From: Candidatus Zixiibacteriota bacterium
Lineage (GTDB): Bacteria > Zixibacteria > MSB-5A5 > GN15 > JACZUZ01
Assembly: GCA_024280835.1 (NCBI GenBank)
Contig: JAJRPJ010000015.1
Span: forward strand, 1 to 64,000
Direction of reading: 5' to 3'
Length of the DNA: 64,000 nt
This document shows positions 43,933 through 53,573 of this stretch, in pieces (within the stretch, counting starts at the first letter, position 1; every line of letters starts with the position of its first letter). A program made the translations under genes and the position numbers. Under the pieces are notes generated by a model. It saw nothing but the letters and a program-made list of their open reading frames with translations, was not told the DNA's origin and did not search any database.

Positions 43933-45060
43933 TTGGAAACACAAGGCATAGAGTCGTATGCAGATATATACCGGTGTCCTGATTGTAGAGGGAAGCTGGT
44001 TCTTACTTCAAATGCAGATGGATACAGTTGCCATGACTGCAATAGAGAGCATCCTATACAGTCAAATGTAATGCGATTTGTACCCACCTCGCTTGACCAG
44101 AAAGCGGAAGAAAGCTGGTTACCGCAAGACGTTCCTAAGCCCTTGATTCCATATCGTGTGGCCTATGTGCTTTCTAACTTAATTGGCGCAGTATTTTCTC
44201 CGTTTTTTGCGCTCTTTGGATGGTCAATTGACGCATACATGGCTATTAGGGGGATGTCAGGAGATTTTCGCATAGCAGACGTTCGCGGATTGATTTTCTG
44301 GCACATTAACGCCGCTTGTCCTTACAATCATCTAAGGATGATTGAACACGCATTGGCCCTTCAGATGGTCAGAACTATTGTCACTGATCGTTCTGTGCCA
44401 ATTGCTGATTTGGGCGCTGAGAAGTCACTGTTTGCTTCATACTTGGCGCGATTGGGATATCGAGTCATGGTTTTGGACTTAGATGGTAAGCAAATGCTTT
44501 GGCAGGAGAATCTGCTTCGGCAAAGGCAAAAGGGCTTTACTTACCCAATGGAGTTTGTCATAGGGTCAATTACTGATCTACCATTGGCGGACAATTCATG
44601 TCACCTACTTGCGATTTCCGTAATTGAACACATTGAGGATGACAAACGCGCGTTCGAAGAAATCGGTCGGGTTATTGGAAGTGATCACGAAGCGGTAGTA
44701 TCTTTTCTCTATCAGGATACTCCAGTAACTGAGCGCCAACATCAAACTGCGTGGCGCCGCGCCTGTGAATATCATCCCGCATACGGTCTCTCACGCGACC
44801 CAGAAAGTCACATACTTACTCCTTCGGGTTGTGAGTTTTCTGAAGAAAATTACTTCTGGAAGCGATACTGCCGAAGAGCCAAAGGGTTCTTCAAGCATTT
44901 CAAGGTCTTCAAGCACTCAATCCTGTTTGATTATTTTGTGTTGGTACGATTGGCTAGGTTGGAAGGTGCGGTTTTACCAGGTAAGCAAGCCAATAGGTAT
45001 GCAGGGGTTGAACAGGCCTTTCAATGGATTTTCCGGCTTAAGCGCAAACAAGGTCAGTAA
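43933..45060 (+). CDS. SAM-dependent methyltransferase with N-terminal zinc-ribbon
   Basis: 375 aa with a TTG start and AAGGAG upstream. Residues 14-45 form a Trm112-like zinc ribbon (YRCPDCRGKL..YSCHDCNREHP). A hydrophobic segment (about 78-100) follows, then a class I methyltransferase core with IADLGAEKSLFASYLARLG, LDLDGKQML and LLAISVIEHIEDDKRAFEEIGRVI. The glycine-rich motif I reads DLGAEKS rather than DxGxGxG. Substrate unknown; proximity to polysaccharide genes suggests a glycan or lipid carrier. Confidence 0.8.
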   Translation: METQGIESYADIYRCPDCRGKLVLTSNADGYSCHDCNREHPIQSNVMRFVPTSLDQKAEESWLPQDVPKPLIPYRVAYVLSNLIGAVFSPFFALFGWSIDAYMAIRGMSGDFRIADVRGLIFWHINAACPYNHLRMIEHALALQMVRTIVTDRSVPIADLGAEKSLFASYLARLGYRVMVLDLDGKQMLWQENLLRQRQKGFTYPMEFVIGSITDLPLADNSCHLLAISVIEHIEDDKRAFEEIGRVIGSDHEAVVSFLYQDTPVTERQHQTAWRRACEYHPAYGLSRDPESHILTPSGCEFSEENYFWKRYCRRAKGFFKHFKVFKHSILFDYFVLVRLARLEGAVLPGKQANRYAGVEQAFQWIFRLKRKQGQ

Positions 45061-45128
45061 TTAGTGTTTTTGGGAGCCACCAACTATTCTGGGCTTGCAT
45101 GTAGTATTAGTTTTTTATTCAATAAATG

Positions 45129-45151
45129 CGACAATTATTGAATAATCGTCG
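45129..45151. promoter_or_regulatory. Operator-like palindrome before the large secreted protein gene
   Basis: Eleven-base arms 45129-45139 and 45141-45151 around one central base match at 10 of 11 positions (CGACAATTATT and AATAATCGTCG). It lies in a 296-bp AT-rich gap otherwise without gene. Confidence 0.35.
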
Positions 45152-45356
45152 ATTCTATGTAAGTCGGTGTGCTGGAAGACGATAGTAAATTTTTTCTTGA
45201 GAAATTACACATGTTCTAATTTTCATTCTCTTTTCATCCGAAGTACTACAAAGGGATAGCTACATATCAGAAATATCCCTATTGTAGCTATAGGGTTGTA
45301 TGAGAATAAAAAGCATGCTTTAGGTGACAATAACGAATCATAAAGAGAGAATTAAT

Positions 45357-48300
45357 ATGGCCGGAATAAATTTAGCATTACGTGGGCGAGCCGCCCTTCT
45401 CATTTTCCTGATTGCGCTGATTGGAATCCCTGCGATTTCCTATGCGGGACCAGGAAGCGTGCGACTCACAACAGCTCAACAAGGTATTGATGGCACCTGT
45501 GACTTCGGCTATGGCACGTCCACAACGAATGCCGTTGACACTATGGCCAAATATTTCGACCTGATTGGCCCGTATGGTGAATGTGGCGCACCCTCAAATG
45601 CTCTCTATGCTTCGAATCCGAATCTAAGAATTCTCGTGTATATTTCGCTTTTGGATATGCCACCGACTAGCCCATCAACCTGGGCGACTAGCGGACCATA
45701 TTGGGGAAATCGCAAAGTGGGTTGGTATCGCAACTACTTGCAGACTACTCATAGTTGGAACAGTGACCAGCTAGAAAAGCTGTACTTGCATTTCTATGAT
45801 AACACGTCCTTTATTTCTAGTGGGAGCACACAGAATATTCCTGGTTGTTTCAAAGATAGCTCTCAAATAACAGCTGCAGACTCAGTCTCCCGTGTCCCCA
45901 ATGGATATGCAAGTAGTACATCGTATTGGAGTGGAAATCCATATAGTGGCTCTTCACGATTGCTTCCAAATCTTACTACGCCAGAAGTTCGAGATGCCCT
46001 TCAGCAGTATGTGTCGTTGGCTTGCACTACTGTGACTGGTGGCTCGCTGAATTTTTGGCCAGGGAAGACAAATTCTTTTCAGGGAGTGTTTTTTGACAAC
46101 TCTGCGGATATAGGATTGGGACTTCGCGCAGTTACTGGGGGACACATAGTTGAAAGCTATGATGTGTCTCAAGGACCAATAGCTTCAAATATTAGTTCAA
46201 TGGTTGTTTCAAATATTACATCAGGAGCATTCTTGCCAGTAAATCGGACTGAGTTTGACCTTTGGTGGTGGTCCGATAACATCAAGCCGTTCTTAATGGG
46301 GCTGGATACACTTCTTGATACTTTGGTCACACCTAGCGGAACGCGAGCGCGTTATATGCTCAATGCCGGTTTTCATGATGCCGCTGATCATTTCCACGAT
46401 CCTGAACTGGGTCCTCATGATAACTTGCTTGAGTGGGGTGGTCCCAATAACCGTGGGCATGGAAATGCGGACTATGATATGTCTGGCGCTTTTCCCAACA
46501 GTCTTGATATTCAAGTGGCCTTGGATTCTATCTGCGAGGCGCGTGGCAACACACGTCAGGTGTGGGTGCGAAGATTCATTGGAAGTTATCCAGGTAGTTA
46601 CACAACGGACGCTGGCGGTGGAACGCAAAGCTGGCACGAAGGGTGGATGAATAATTATTTATACTTCCTCTTGCTCAATGGTGATAGTACATATTATGAC
46701 CTTTGGGACAATCATGTTGGATACCTTGGGTCTGGCAATTCGTCGGCGGCTACTTCTGATTTTGACTCTACCCATTTTGGACCACAAGGAACATTCAATT
46801 TTAGAGCGACACTCAATAGAAACTTTGGGACTAAAATCGGTGAGAGGCCAGTTCAATTCGCTACAGGCACAGCTGATGGGGACACTTATAAAATCTGGTC
46901 CAGAGCTTATGGCGGTGATACGCAATTCCCTAATGGTTGGCTGTTGTTATTCCGCCAGCGGTCCTGTGGGGGGTGCGAATTTATGTCGAATTCAACTGCT
47001 GTGCCAGTAACTCTTGGAGGGTCATATAAGACCTATGGTAGCGCCTACGCCCAGACCACTGGCGGTCAAATGACGAACTGGGTGGATGATGTAAGCGGAA
47101 GCACGGTGACGACTGTTTATCTTCGCGCTGGCGAAGGAGTGCTGCTCTACCCTTCACAGGCGACACCGAACACACCACCAACTACGCCATCGCCGACATC
47201 GCCAACAGGTGGAGCGACAACTTCAACTTCACCGACATTGACTACAGGCGCTTCGACTGACGCGGACAACAGTTCTTTGACCTACACATTCCAAGTGTCT
47301 AAGTTTCAGAACTTTTCGTCAATTGCCGTTTCTGGTTCAGTGACAAGTTCTTCGTCGTCTTCAATTACTTGGCAGGTGAGTCCGGCTCTTGAGGGTCAGA
47401 CAACCTATTGGTGGCGTGTCAAAGCCGCTGATTTTATTGAGTCATCAGCTTGGTCTGGAGCGTTGTCGTTTGTGACTGATGTTGCAGTAAATTCTCCACC
47501 GTCAGTACCAGGGATTTCATCACCGCCTAGTGGTTCAAATATCTCGCAAACATCAGTGACACTAGTTGTCTCTAATTCAAGTGATGTTGACGGTAATACA
47601 CTGACCTATGATTTCGAGCTTTACAATAGTGGTGGTTCAACTCTATTGGCCTCACAAAGTGGAGTAGTCTCTGGAACTGGTACAACATTGTGGGCATCAT
47701 CATTCACATTGACTAACGGGATAGGTTATTCCTGGAGAGCTCGTGCAAACGATGGCGCGGCTTTTTCTGGGTGGACAACGTTGGCGACTTTCAGCGTTTC
47801 TGTTGGAGGTGGTAACACTGTTCCAAGTTTGCCGATAGCTCTTACTCCAGCCAATGGTGATACACTTATTGGTTCGAGTATCACCTTTACTTGGCAAAAC
47901 AGTTTTGATCCTGACAATGATGCAATCGGATATGATGTTTGGCTAATGACTGATTCAAGTGGCGGTTCTGATCTTGATTCAGCGCGTAATATCCCGGAGG
48001 CAGGAACAGGTACGACCACCAGCCGCACGTTTTCAACGTCACTGACTAGCGGACAACGCTATTGGTGGTCATTGCGGGCCAATGACGGCCAAGCCTGGAC
48101 ATCTCGTTCGGCTGCGACGTCTTTCGATTTCATAGATTTCACCTTAGGCGCCGGTGATGGAGAGGCGGCTGTTGACGCACCGCCGAACGGCGCTGTTGTC
48201 AATTCTACACGTCCAACATTAGTAGCCACCAATAGCTCTGCTGCAGGTACTAATCTGTATTACTTCGAAGTTGCGACAGATTCATTCTTTGCCGCTACTA

Positions 48301-48701
48301 TTGATGTCTCTAGCGCAATACCAGAAGGAGCGGGTGGAAAGACTGCTTGGACTTTGGACAACGCCTTGCAGGTTGATGTGACCTACTTTTGGCGTGTCAA
48401 AGCCAATGACGACTTGTTCTCAGCCGCGTCGTCGTTTACGGTTTTGCCGATCCCACATGCCTCACCAGTTCCATTTAAGCCCGCTGAGCATAGCGCCGTC
48501 ACTTTCCATGACTTACCAGAAGGCTCTGATCTGGTCATCATAACTCTCAACGGAGAGACTGTATGGCGGATTACCAATGTTGTCGGTGGCACTGCCCTTT
48601 GGGATGGGACAAATTCTTCAGGAAATGGTGTTTCTTCGGGTGTTTACCTATGGTTCATTGAAGGTTCTTCAATGAAGGGGAAACTAGTTGTGCAGCGTTG
48701 A
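45357..48701 (+). CDS. Very large secreted multidomain protein with FN3/Ig-like repeats and FlgD-like C-terminal domain
   Basis: 1114 aa from ATG 45357, with AAAGAGAG upstream. A signal peptide ends ISYA|GPGS. Residues ~25-600 are a region I do not recognise; pieces such as FQGVFFDNSADIG and ARYMLNAGFHDAADHF recall TIM-barrel glycoside hydrolases, which is weak evidence. A Pro/Thr linker (about 615-630) leads to four fibronectin/Ig-like modules with the TYWWRVKAAD / YWWSLRANDG / YFWRVKANDD signature. The last ~75 residues resemble the FlgD Ig-like fold (WDGTNSSGNGVSSGVYLW..GKLVVQR), often a C-terminal export or anchoring domain. No dockerin-like tail here. Confidence 0.8.
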   Translation: MAGINLALRGRAALLIFLIALIGIPAISYAGPGSVRLTTAQQGIDGTCDFGYGTSTTNAVDTMAKYFDLIGPYGECGAPSNALYASNPNLRILVYISLLDMPPTSPSTWATSGPYWGNRKVGWYRNYLQTTHSWNSDQLEKLYLHFYDNTSFISSGSTQNIPGCFKDSSQITAADSVSRVPNGYASSTSYWSGNPYSGSSRLLPNLTTPEVRDALQQYVSLACTTVTGGSLNFWPGKTNSFQGVFFDNSADIGLGLRAVTGGHIVESYDVSQGPIASNISSMVVSNITSGAFLPVNRTEFDLWWWSDNIKPFLMGLDTLLDTLVTPSGTRARYMLNAGFHDAADHFHDPELGPHDNLLEWGGPNNRGHGNADYDMSGAFPNSLDIQVALDSICEARGNTRQVWVRRFIGSYPGSYTTDAGGGTQSWHEGWMNNYLYFLLLNGDSTYYDLWDNHVGYLGSGNSSAATSDFDSTHFGPQGTFNFRATLNRNFGTKIGERPVQFATGTADGDTYKIWSRAYGGDTQFPNGWLLLFRQRSCGGCEFMSNSTAVPVTLGGSYKTYGSAYAQTTGGQMTNWVDDVSGSTVTTVYLRAGEGVLLYPSQATPNTPPTTPSPTSPTGGATTSTSPTLTTGASTDADNSSLTYTFQVSKFQNFSSIAVSGSVTSSSSSSITWQVSPALEGQTTYWWRVKAADFIESSAWSGALSFVTDVAVNSPPSVPGISSPPSGSNISQTSVTLVVSNSSDVDGNTLTYDFELYNSGGSTLLASQSGVVSGTGTTLWASSFTLTNGIGYSWRARANDGAAFSGWTTLATFSVSVGGGNTVPSLPIALTPANGDTLIGSSITFTWQNSFDPDNDAIGYDVWLMTDSSGGSDLDSARNIPEAGTGTTTSRTFSTSLTSGQRYWWSLRANDGQAWTSRSAATSFDFIDFTLGAGDGEAAVDAPPNGAVVNSTRPTLVATNSSAAGTNLYYFEVATDSFFAATIDVSSAIPEGAGGKTAWTLDNALQVDVTYFWRVKANDDLFSAASSFTVLPIPHASPVPFKPAEHSAVTFHDLPEGSDLVIITLNGETVWRITNVVGGTALWDGTNSSGNGVSSGVYLWFIEGSSMKGKLVVQR

Positions 48702-48731
48702 TATACTGTAGGAAAAATGCTTTTTATTAGG

Positions 48732-48763
48732 AGCGTCGGTTCTTCGGAACCGACGCTTTTTTT
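48732..48763 (+). terminator. Rho-independent terminator after the large secreted protein
   Basis: AGCGTCGGTTC (48732-48742) pairs with GAACCGACGCT around a stable TTCG tetraloop, followed by a run of T. Confidence 0.93.
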
Positions 48764-48768
48764 GTGGG

Positions 48769-48948
48769 TCAAAGTGTGACAATTAATTGGCCGCCAGTTG
48801 TTCCACAAATCGGGGCAGAGCCGCCGCTGCTGCTGGGTTGGTCATCCGGTCGCATTTCGACTGTCGCAGTGACTTTTCCCGTTACACAGACGTCATTGAC
48901 AGAACAGACTCTGGGAATACCGACCTGCCGGCCTAGAAGAATGTGCTC
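48769..48948 (-). pseudogene. Possible remnant of a secreted-protein C-terminus
   Basis: A 59-codon minus-strand frame without usable start reads LLGRQVGIPRVCSVNDVCV..MRPDDQPSSSGGSAPICG and ends GGQLIVTL. It looks protein-like, has more GC than its surroundings, and carries APICG like the dockerin-like tails. Just upstream, a second frame (VVSLKPEST) would join after a one-base shift. It lies between two large secreted-protein genes, so it may be the leftover of a third. A plus-strand reading of the same bases exists and is not excluded. Confidence 0.3.
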
Positions 48949-48991
48949 TCAGGTTTGAGCGACACAACTTGAGGTATTTGTTCCGCAGTTT

Positions 48992-51526
48992 TTATGAACC
49001 TGTGGCTCCGCAGATTGGGACTAGGCCGCCAGCAAAAATCCGTGAGATTCCATATGTGATATCAGCGATATTGTAACTGTTGTCGCCGTTGGAGTCCGCT
49101 TGGTCTTGGCAGCTGGGCGCTGGGCCTCCAGAGAATATCCTGGCAATCCCGAATGTAATATCTGCTATGTTAAAGGCTTGATCTCCATTGGCGTCTCCCT
49201 GAATTATGCAGCAGCCAATTCCAAGAGCGCCTATATCATTCTGTGATCCGTCATCGTCACTAAAGATGGGGTCAGGATCTCCTGCATCGATTGCTGGTGA
49301 TCCTACAGCGAGAAGGAAATCTCCAGCGCTTGGGGCATTGAAAAGCGGGTCGGCAAAAATGTCGTTGGGGCCACTTACAGCGCCGGTGGTGAAGTCAGAG
49401 AGGTTGTTCCAGTAGAGATTGTAATCATTTTCATCTGGCGCTCCAAAAAGTCCAAAGTTAAGTGAATTTGAAACGATGTTGTTTTTGAAAGTTGATGCTA
49501 CGTGATTGTCGAAGATGACAGTAGAGGTGTTACCATAGAAGGTATTATCAGTAGCTGAAGCTGAGGCGCCAATGTTAACAAACAGGCCAGTTTCACAATT
49601 AGAAAATACATTATCGGTGACTGTCGCGTGAGAGCCTGTTCCTGTAATTTGGATTGCTATGAAGATATCAGGGAAAACCAAATCTACAAATTCATTGTTT
49701 GTTATCGTTGGTGATGATCCGTTTGTTATTTGGATAGCAGTGTTTTCGCCGACGGAAAATTCATCATGTGTTGAAATCCTGAAGCCGCTTATGCCAGAAG
49801 TTGAGTCTTCACCACTGTCGAATATTATGACACCTGAAGAAATTACTGGTTTGGCGGAGCCTAGCTCTCCGACTATATTAATTGACTTGCCGTTGAAGTC
49901 AAAGCCTATGTAATTACCAGCGCCCACAAAAACCGAATCGCCATCTGTGGATGCTAATACTCCCTCTTGGATACTGGACCACTCAGTTGGTACATGAACT
50001 TTACGCCCTGTTCTTATAGAGAAAGATTCGAGAGTCGACCATGAGGAGAATTCGAAGCCGTCGAAAGTGCGAGATCTCCACCAATAGGTTTCTCCGACTG
50101 GTAGAGTTGAGAGTACACTAGTTGAGTAGAAGTTTTCGAAGGCAAGTAATGTTGGCCCAGTTGCAACTGGATTCGTTGTTTCTTGATCATCATAAATCTG
50201 TATTTCGTAAGATAAGATGTCTCCCTCTGGATCATTGCTTTGTTCGATAAATAGTTTTAAGTCATTTGAATTTGCCTCACCAAAGGCTTGAGGGAATTTA
50301 TGGTTTGGGATAGTGGCGGCTTGATTAAGGTGCATTGCTGAATAAGACCAGCTACCCCAAGTGACACCATTACTCAAGCGCACCCTAACTGCGATATCAT
50401 CTCCATCTATTAGGGTTATTCCGTCATAAGTCACTTGACTATCTGTCGAAGAAACGATTCCAGTTGACCATAGTTCAGCTAAAGACCAATCAAAATCTGT
50501 TCCTACCTCGAGTTCAAAAGCTATTTGGACTCCTATTGTGTCACTGAAGCTCCAGCCAAATACGGGAACGTTCGTTATCAGGTGAGATACCGTTTCTCCC
50601 TGGACAGACAGCTCTTCTGGAAAGGGCAGTAGTTTCAAGAATGGTATAGCGCCCATGTCATTTCTTGTACCATCAGGGTCAGCAAAGCTGGTGTTTGGGT
50701 CTCCAGCGTCGATGGCAGGAGAAAAAGGTAACAACTCGAAATTGCCGGCTTGTTCGTCAACAAAAAATGGATTAGCTGATGATGAATATATATTTGTTGA
50801 GTCAATATCCTCGTTAATTAATTCAGACGCAGTAGGTTTTAGTAAGTTGTATTTAATCGAGGAAAACTCACCGACTAGAGTCCTATTTATAACAATGTTA
50901 TTGTTGAATTCTGTTCCTAGGTTGTTGCTCCATGCGCCAATGTAATTTCTAAAAGTGTTGTTGAGTATTATTGCAGAAGCGCCGAATGCTTTAACACCAG
51001 CAATCGCTCCAGATGGTGATGGTCTGTCAAAAATGTTATTCATGACGGAAGCGTTTACGCTATCACGAATATATACGGCATCAGTAAAATAGTCGAGGAA
51101 GAGGTTGTTTCTAATAATTACATTACCTCCTCCGTTCAGCACGACGTCTCCGTCTGTGGAGCTTGGTAGAAATGTGAATCCATCAATAATGAACTCGTTT
51201 CCTATGTCTATATCAGCGTCGATTATTTTCTTAGTACTGAATTTCGTGGTTAGAAAGGTTGAATCTTTACCAAATTTTGAGAGGAGGATAGATCCCTGTC
51301 CCATTGGGTTGAGACTAAATACTTCGTAAACACCAGGGCTAACGAGCACTGTATCTCCAGTGGTTGCTATACTTAGCGCTACTTCAATAGAAGGTTGATC
51401 GGCGGGAACATTTATCAATGTTGCGTATGAAGAAGAAAACATAAGAAAGTAAAAAACAGAAAATAGCAAGATTCCAGAAATCCACCGCTGGATTGGAAAT
51501 TGGGTGGAAATACTGTTTGAATACAT
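48992..51526 (-). CDS. Secreted right-handed beta-helix protein with dockerin-like tail
   Basis: 844 aa from ATG 51526, which has AGGAG upstream; a longer frame to 51580 is not used. Signal peptide, then a beta-helix region opening INVPADQPSIEVALSIATTGDTVLVSPGVY with repeats such as NGGGNVIIRNNLFLDY and NASVMNNIFDRP, an FN3-like middle (ETYWWRSRTFDGFEFSSW), and a second beta-helix set opening VHVPTEWSSIQEGVLASTDGDSV. The two LAIDAGDP-type closings (FSPAIDAGDPNTSFADPDG; GSPAIDAGDPDPIFSDDDG) mark repeat ends. The last 75 residues are the CC plus double EF-hand tail shared with the 0-6 kb genes. Extracellular polysaccharide binding or cleavage is possible; no catalytic residues identified. Confidence 0.85.
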   Translation of the reverse strand: MYSNSISTQFPIQRWISGILLFSVFYFLMFSSSYATLINVPADQPSIEVALSIATTGDTVLVSPGVYEVFSLNPMGQGSILLSKFGKDSTFLTTKFSTKKIIDADIDIGNEFIIDGFTFLPSSTDGDVVLNGGGNVIIRNNLFLDYFTDAVYIRDSVNASVMNNIFDRPSPSGAIAGVKAFGASAIILNNTFRNYIGAWSNNLGTEFNNNIVINRTLVGEFSSIKYNLLKPTASELINEDIDSTNIYSSSANPFFVDEQAGNFELLPFSPAIDAGDPNTSFADPDGTRNDMGAIPFLKLLPFPEELSVQGETVSHLITNVPVFGWSFSDTIGVQIAFELEVGTDFDWSLAELWSTGIVSSTDSQVTYDGITLIDGDDIAVRVRLSNGVTWGSWSYSAMHLNQAATIPNHKFPQAFGEANSNDLKLFIEQSNDPEGDILSYEIQIYDDQETTNPVATGPTLLAFENFYSTSVLSTLPVGETYWWRSRTFDGFEFSSWSTLESFSIRTGRKVHVPTEWSSIQEGVLASTDGDSVFVGAGNYIGFDFNGKSINIVGELGSAKPVISSGVIIFDSGEDSTSGISGFRISTHDEFSVGENTAIQITNGSSPTITNNEFVDLVFPDIFIAIQITGTGSHATVTDNVFSNCETGLFVNIGASASATDNTFYGNTSTVIFDNHVASTFKNNIVSNSLNFGLFGAPDENDYNLYWNNLSDFTTGAVSGPNDIFADPLFNAPSAGDFLLAVGSPAIDAGDPDPIFSDDDGSQNDIGALGIGCCIIQGDANGDQAFNIADITFGIARIFSGGPAPSCQDQADSNGDNSYNIADITYGISRIFAGGLVPICGATGS

Positions 51527-51830
51527 GGCTTCTCCTAGGCCCGTGGCCTGTAAACAGTATATCGGAGACCGTAACACCAAAATTCTTCTTGGGGGAATTT
51601 TGTCTCCAGTTCAAAATCGCTATATGTAAAGTAGTTCCTTGGGTCAGAATGTGCAAGCGGAATTTGTAAAGCCAAAGCAGTGTGGTAGTCTTACATTATT
51701 ACTATTAAAGGAGTTGTGGGGGGGGGATTATTTCAAGCAGACGCTCTTGAATTAGGTAGGAAATTGGCAAATTTTAATCAAGAAGTGTATTTACGACAAT
51801 TCATATCTGGAATTTGTCGATAAGGTCTTG
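51527..51830. other. Leader and gap upstream of the beta-helix gene
   Basis: A perfect 8-bp hairpin CAAAATTC (51578-51585) / GAATTTTG (51595-51602), extended by GGAGAC (51564-51569) / GTCTCC (51602-51607, alternative), lies 40-80 bp before the minus-strand start and could fold in its mRNA leader. Nine consecutive G occupy 51718-51726. No gene is supported. Confidence 0.35.
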
Positions 51831-53357
51831 TTATTGAGAATTAGAAGTTGAGCCTTTTGATTTTATTAAGTCAGCCAGACGGGTTTTGTCGTCGGATTCT
51901 AGAATCATATAACCAACACCTGCCGAAGCGACGAGAATCAATGTGACATGGCTAAAGAAAGAGAGCCAATTGTCGGGTGTGACAAAGTTGATCATCAGAG
52001 CCGCTATTGGAGCGGCGGTGATACCGCCAAGTAATGCGGATTTGATCCATGTGAAATAGATACGACCGATTGAAACATTGACGATGCGTCGGATGACTTG
52101 AGGATAGACGAGTCCATAGAGCAGGACCTGCGGAATTGCAGTCCCATAGGCTAGGCCAATCATGCCATATTTGTCTACGAGAACAATCGAAAGAATGATT
52201 TTCAGTATTCCTTCAGCAAGCAAGACATAGAGCAATTTGTCGTGTTTGCTGAGACCGAACATAATTGAGTTGCCCACGATTTGCGGCATGAAGATAACTG
52301 CTGGTATAGCTAAGACAACCATGATATCAGCAGCTGGCGCATATTCGGGCGCTAACCATAGTCGTATAAATTCATGGGCATAGAAGAAGCAGCCAGTGGC
52401 AAAAACCGCGGTGACAAACGAGATATATTTTATGCCTTTGAGATAGATTTTCCCAAGAGTCTGTTTGTCATCGTTAGATTCAAGGTGTGAAATAACTGGC
52501 ACCAGCGGAGTGCCGATTGCGTTGATCAAATTTCTGATATAATAGAATATTTGCCCTGCGGGGGCATAGATTCCGGCGGCGGCGACCGTGATTAGTCCGC
52601 CAAGTATATAGGCGTCGGCTCGAAATATTACCAGCCACATAATAACTATCAGAAATGAGATTTTGGAATAACCCAACAAATCTTTCGCGATGGATTTGTC
52701 GAGCGATTTCATTTGTAGGCGGATTTCGGGATGCATTCGTTTGAGTGTGATAATCGACCAGATTTGACGCAAGAAACTTATGATGAAAATTGCCCAAACA
52801 AGAGCGACAAGTCCGTAGCCAGCTTTTAGCAAGTAGACTAGCGCAATGACTCTGACTACTTCAGCGACCATGTTCTGTGCGTTGCTGATATCGAAACGAT
52901 GAAAGGCGCCGAGTGTGTTGGCAAATGGGAGCAAGAGGAAAAAGACAACTACTTCAAAACTTATGACCAATAAAGTGTCTTTGGTTTCTTGCAGCAATAT
53001 AGGGTCGGGTATGACAATTATGCTTTCAAGATTGGCAATCACAAGCAACGCTATAACCATTGCGATTGCCGCTAGAACCAAATAGATAGCTGTGGCGGTG
53101 TTGAGAATGCCGTTGACTTTGTCCATGCGCTTTTCGCCGAGCGCCTTCGAAATGAATCGCACCAGTGACTGCTTCATGCCGATATCGGCCATCGATAAGT
53201 AGTCCAACGTCGCAAAGACTATTACCCAAGCGCCATACCGCGCCTCTCCGAGTATACTTGTGATGAAAGGAGTGAAGAAAAAGGTGATTCCCACGCGCAG
53301 GCCGAACCCCGCCCAAGAGGTGAAGATGTTCTTTAATAGTTGACGACCGACTAACAT
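51831..53357 (-). CDS. Polysaccharide-type flippase (MOP superfamily, Wzx-like)
   Basis: 508 aa with about fourteen membrane segments. The N-terminus (LLKNIFTSWAGFGLRVGITFFFTPFI) and ADIGMKQSLVRFISKALGEKR are typical for Wzx/polysaccharide exporters of the MOP family. It would turn lipid-linked oligosaccharides across the inner membrane and may work with the ligase/polymerase-like protein at 42.3 kb. Transcribed away from the gene at 53574, with about 215 bp between them for divergent promoters. Confidence 0.9.
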   Translation of the reverse strand: MLVGRQLLKNIFTSWAGFGLRVGITFFFTPFITSILGEARYGAWVIVFATLDYLSMADIGMKQSLVRFISKALGEKRMDKVNGILNTATAIYLVLAAIAMVIALLVIANLESIIVIPDPILLQETKDTLLVISFEVVVFFLLLPFANTLGAFHRFDISNAQNMVAEVVRVIALVYLLKAGYGLVALVWAIFIISFLRQIWSIITLKRMHPEIRLQMKSLDKSIAKDLLGYSKISFLIVIMWLVIFRADAYILGGLITVAAAGIYAPAGQIFYYIRNLINAIGTPLVPVISHLESNDDKQTLGKIYLKGIKYISFVTAVFATGCFFYAHEFIRLWLAPEYAPAADIMVVLAIPAVIFMPQIVGNSIMFGLSKHDKLLYVLLAEGILKIILSIVLVDKYGMIGLAYGTAIPQVLLYGLVYPQVIRRIVNVSIGRIYFTWIKSALLGGITAAPIAALMINFVTPDNWLSFFSHVTLILVASAGVGYMILESDDKTRLADLIKSKGSTSNSQ

Positions 53358-53573
53358 TCTCTTTACACTGTCCTACGGAGTATGCTGATTGTGGTTTGCC
53401 TTGTAATGGCTGACTCTTTGATGATTATACCAGCGCTAAAATAATCACCGATACGGAAACCAGTATAGACTCCCAAGAGTACAACTGATAGTTTTATTCT
53501 CGGTATCTGGCGGTATAATTTGAGAAATCGCTGAAACTCAAAAAACACGACTATACGTAACACAACTACTAAA

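Noticed and set aside
51718-51726. Run of nine G as a phase-variation tract
   Set aside because: It lies outside any reading frame and about 100 bp from the nearest gene end, without a promoter around it; kept only as a low-complexity note.
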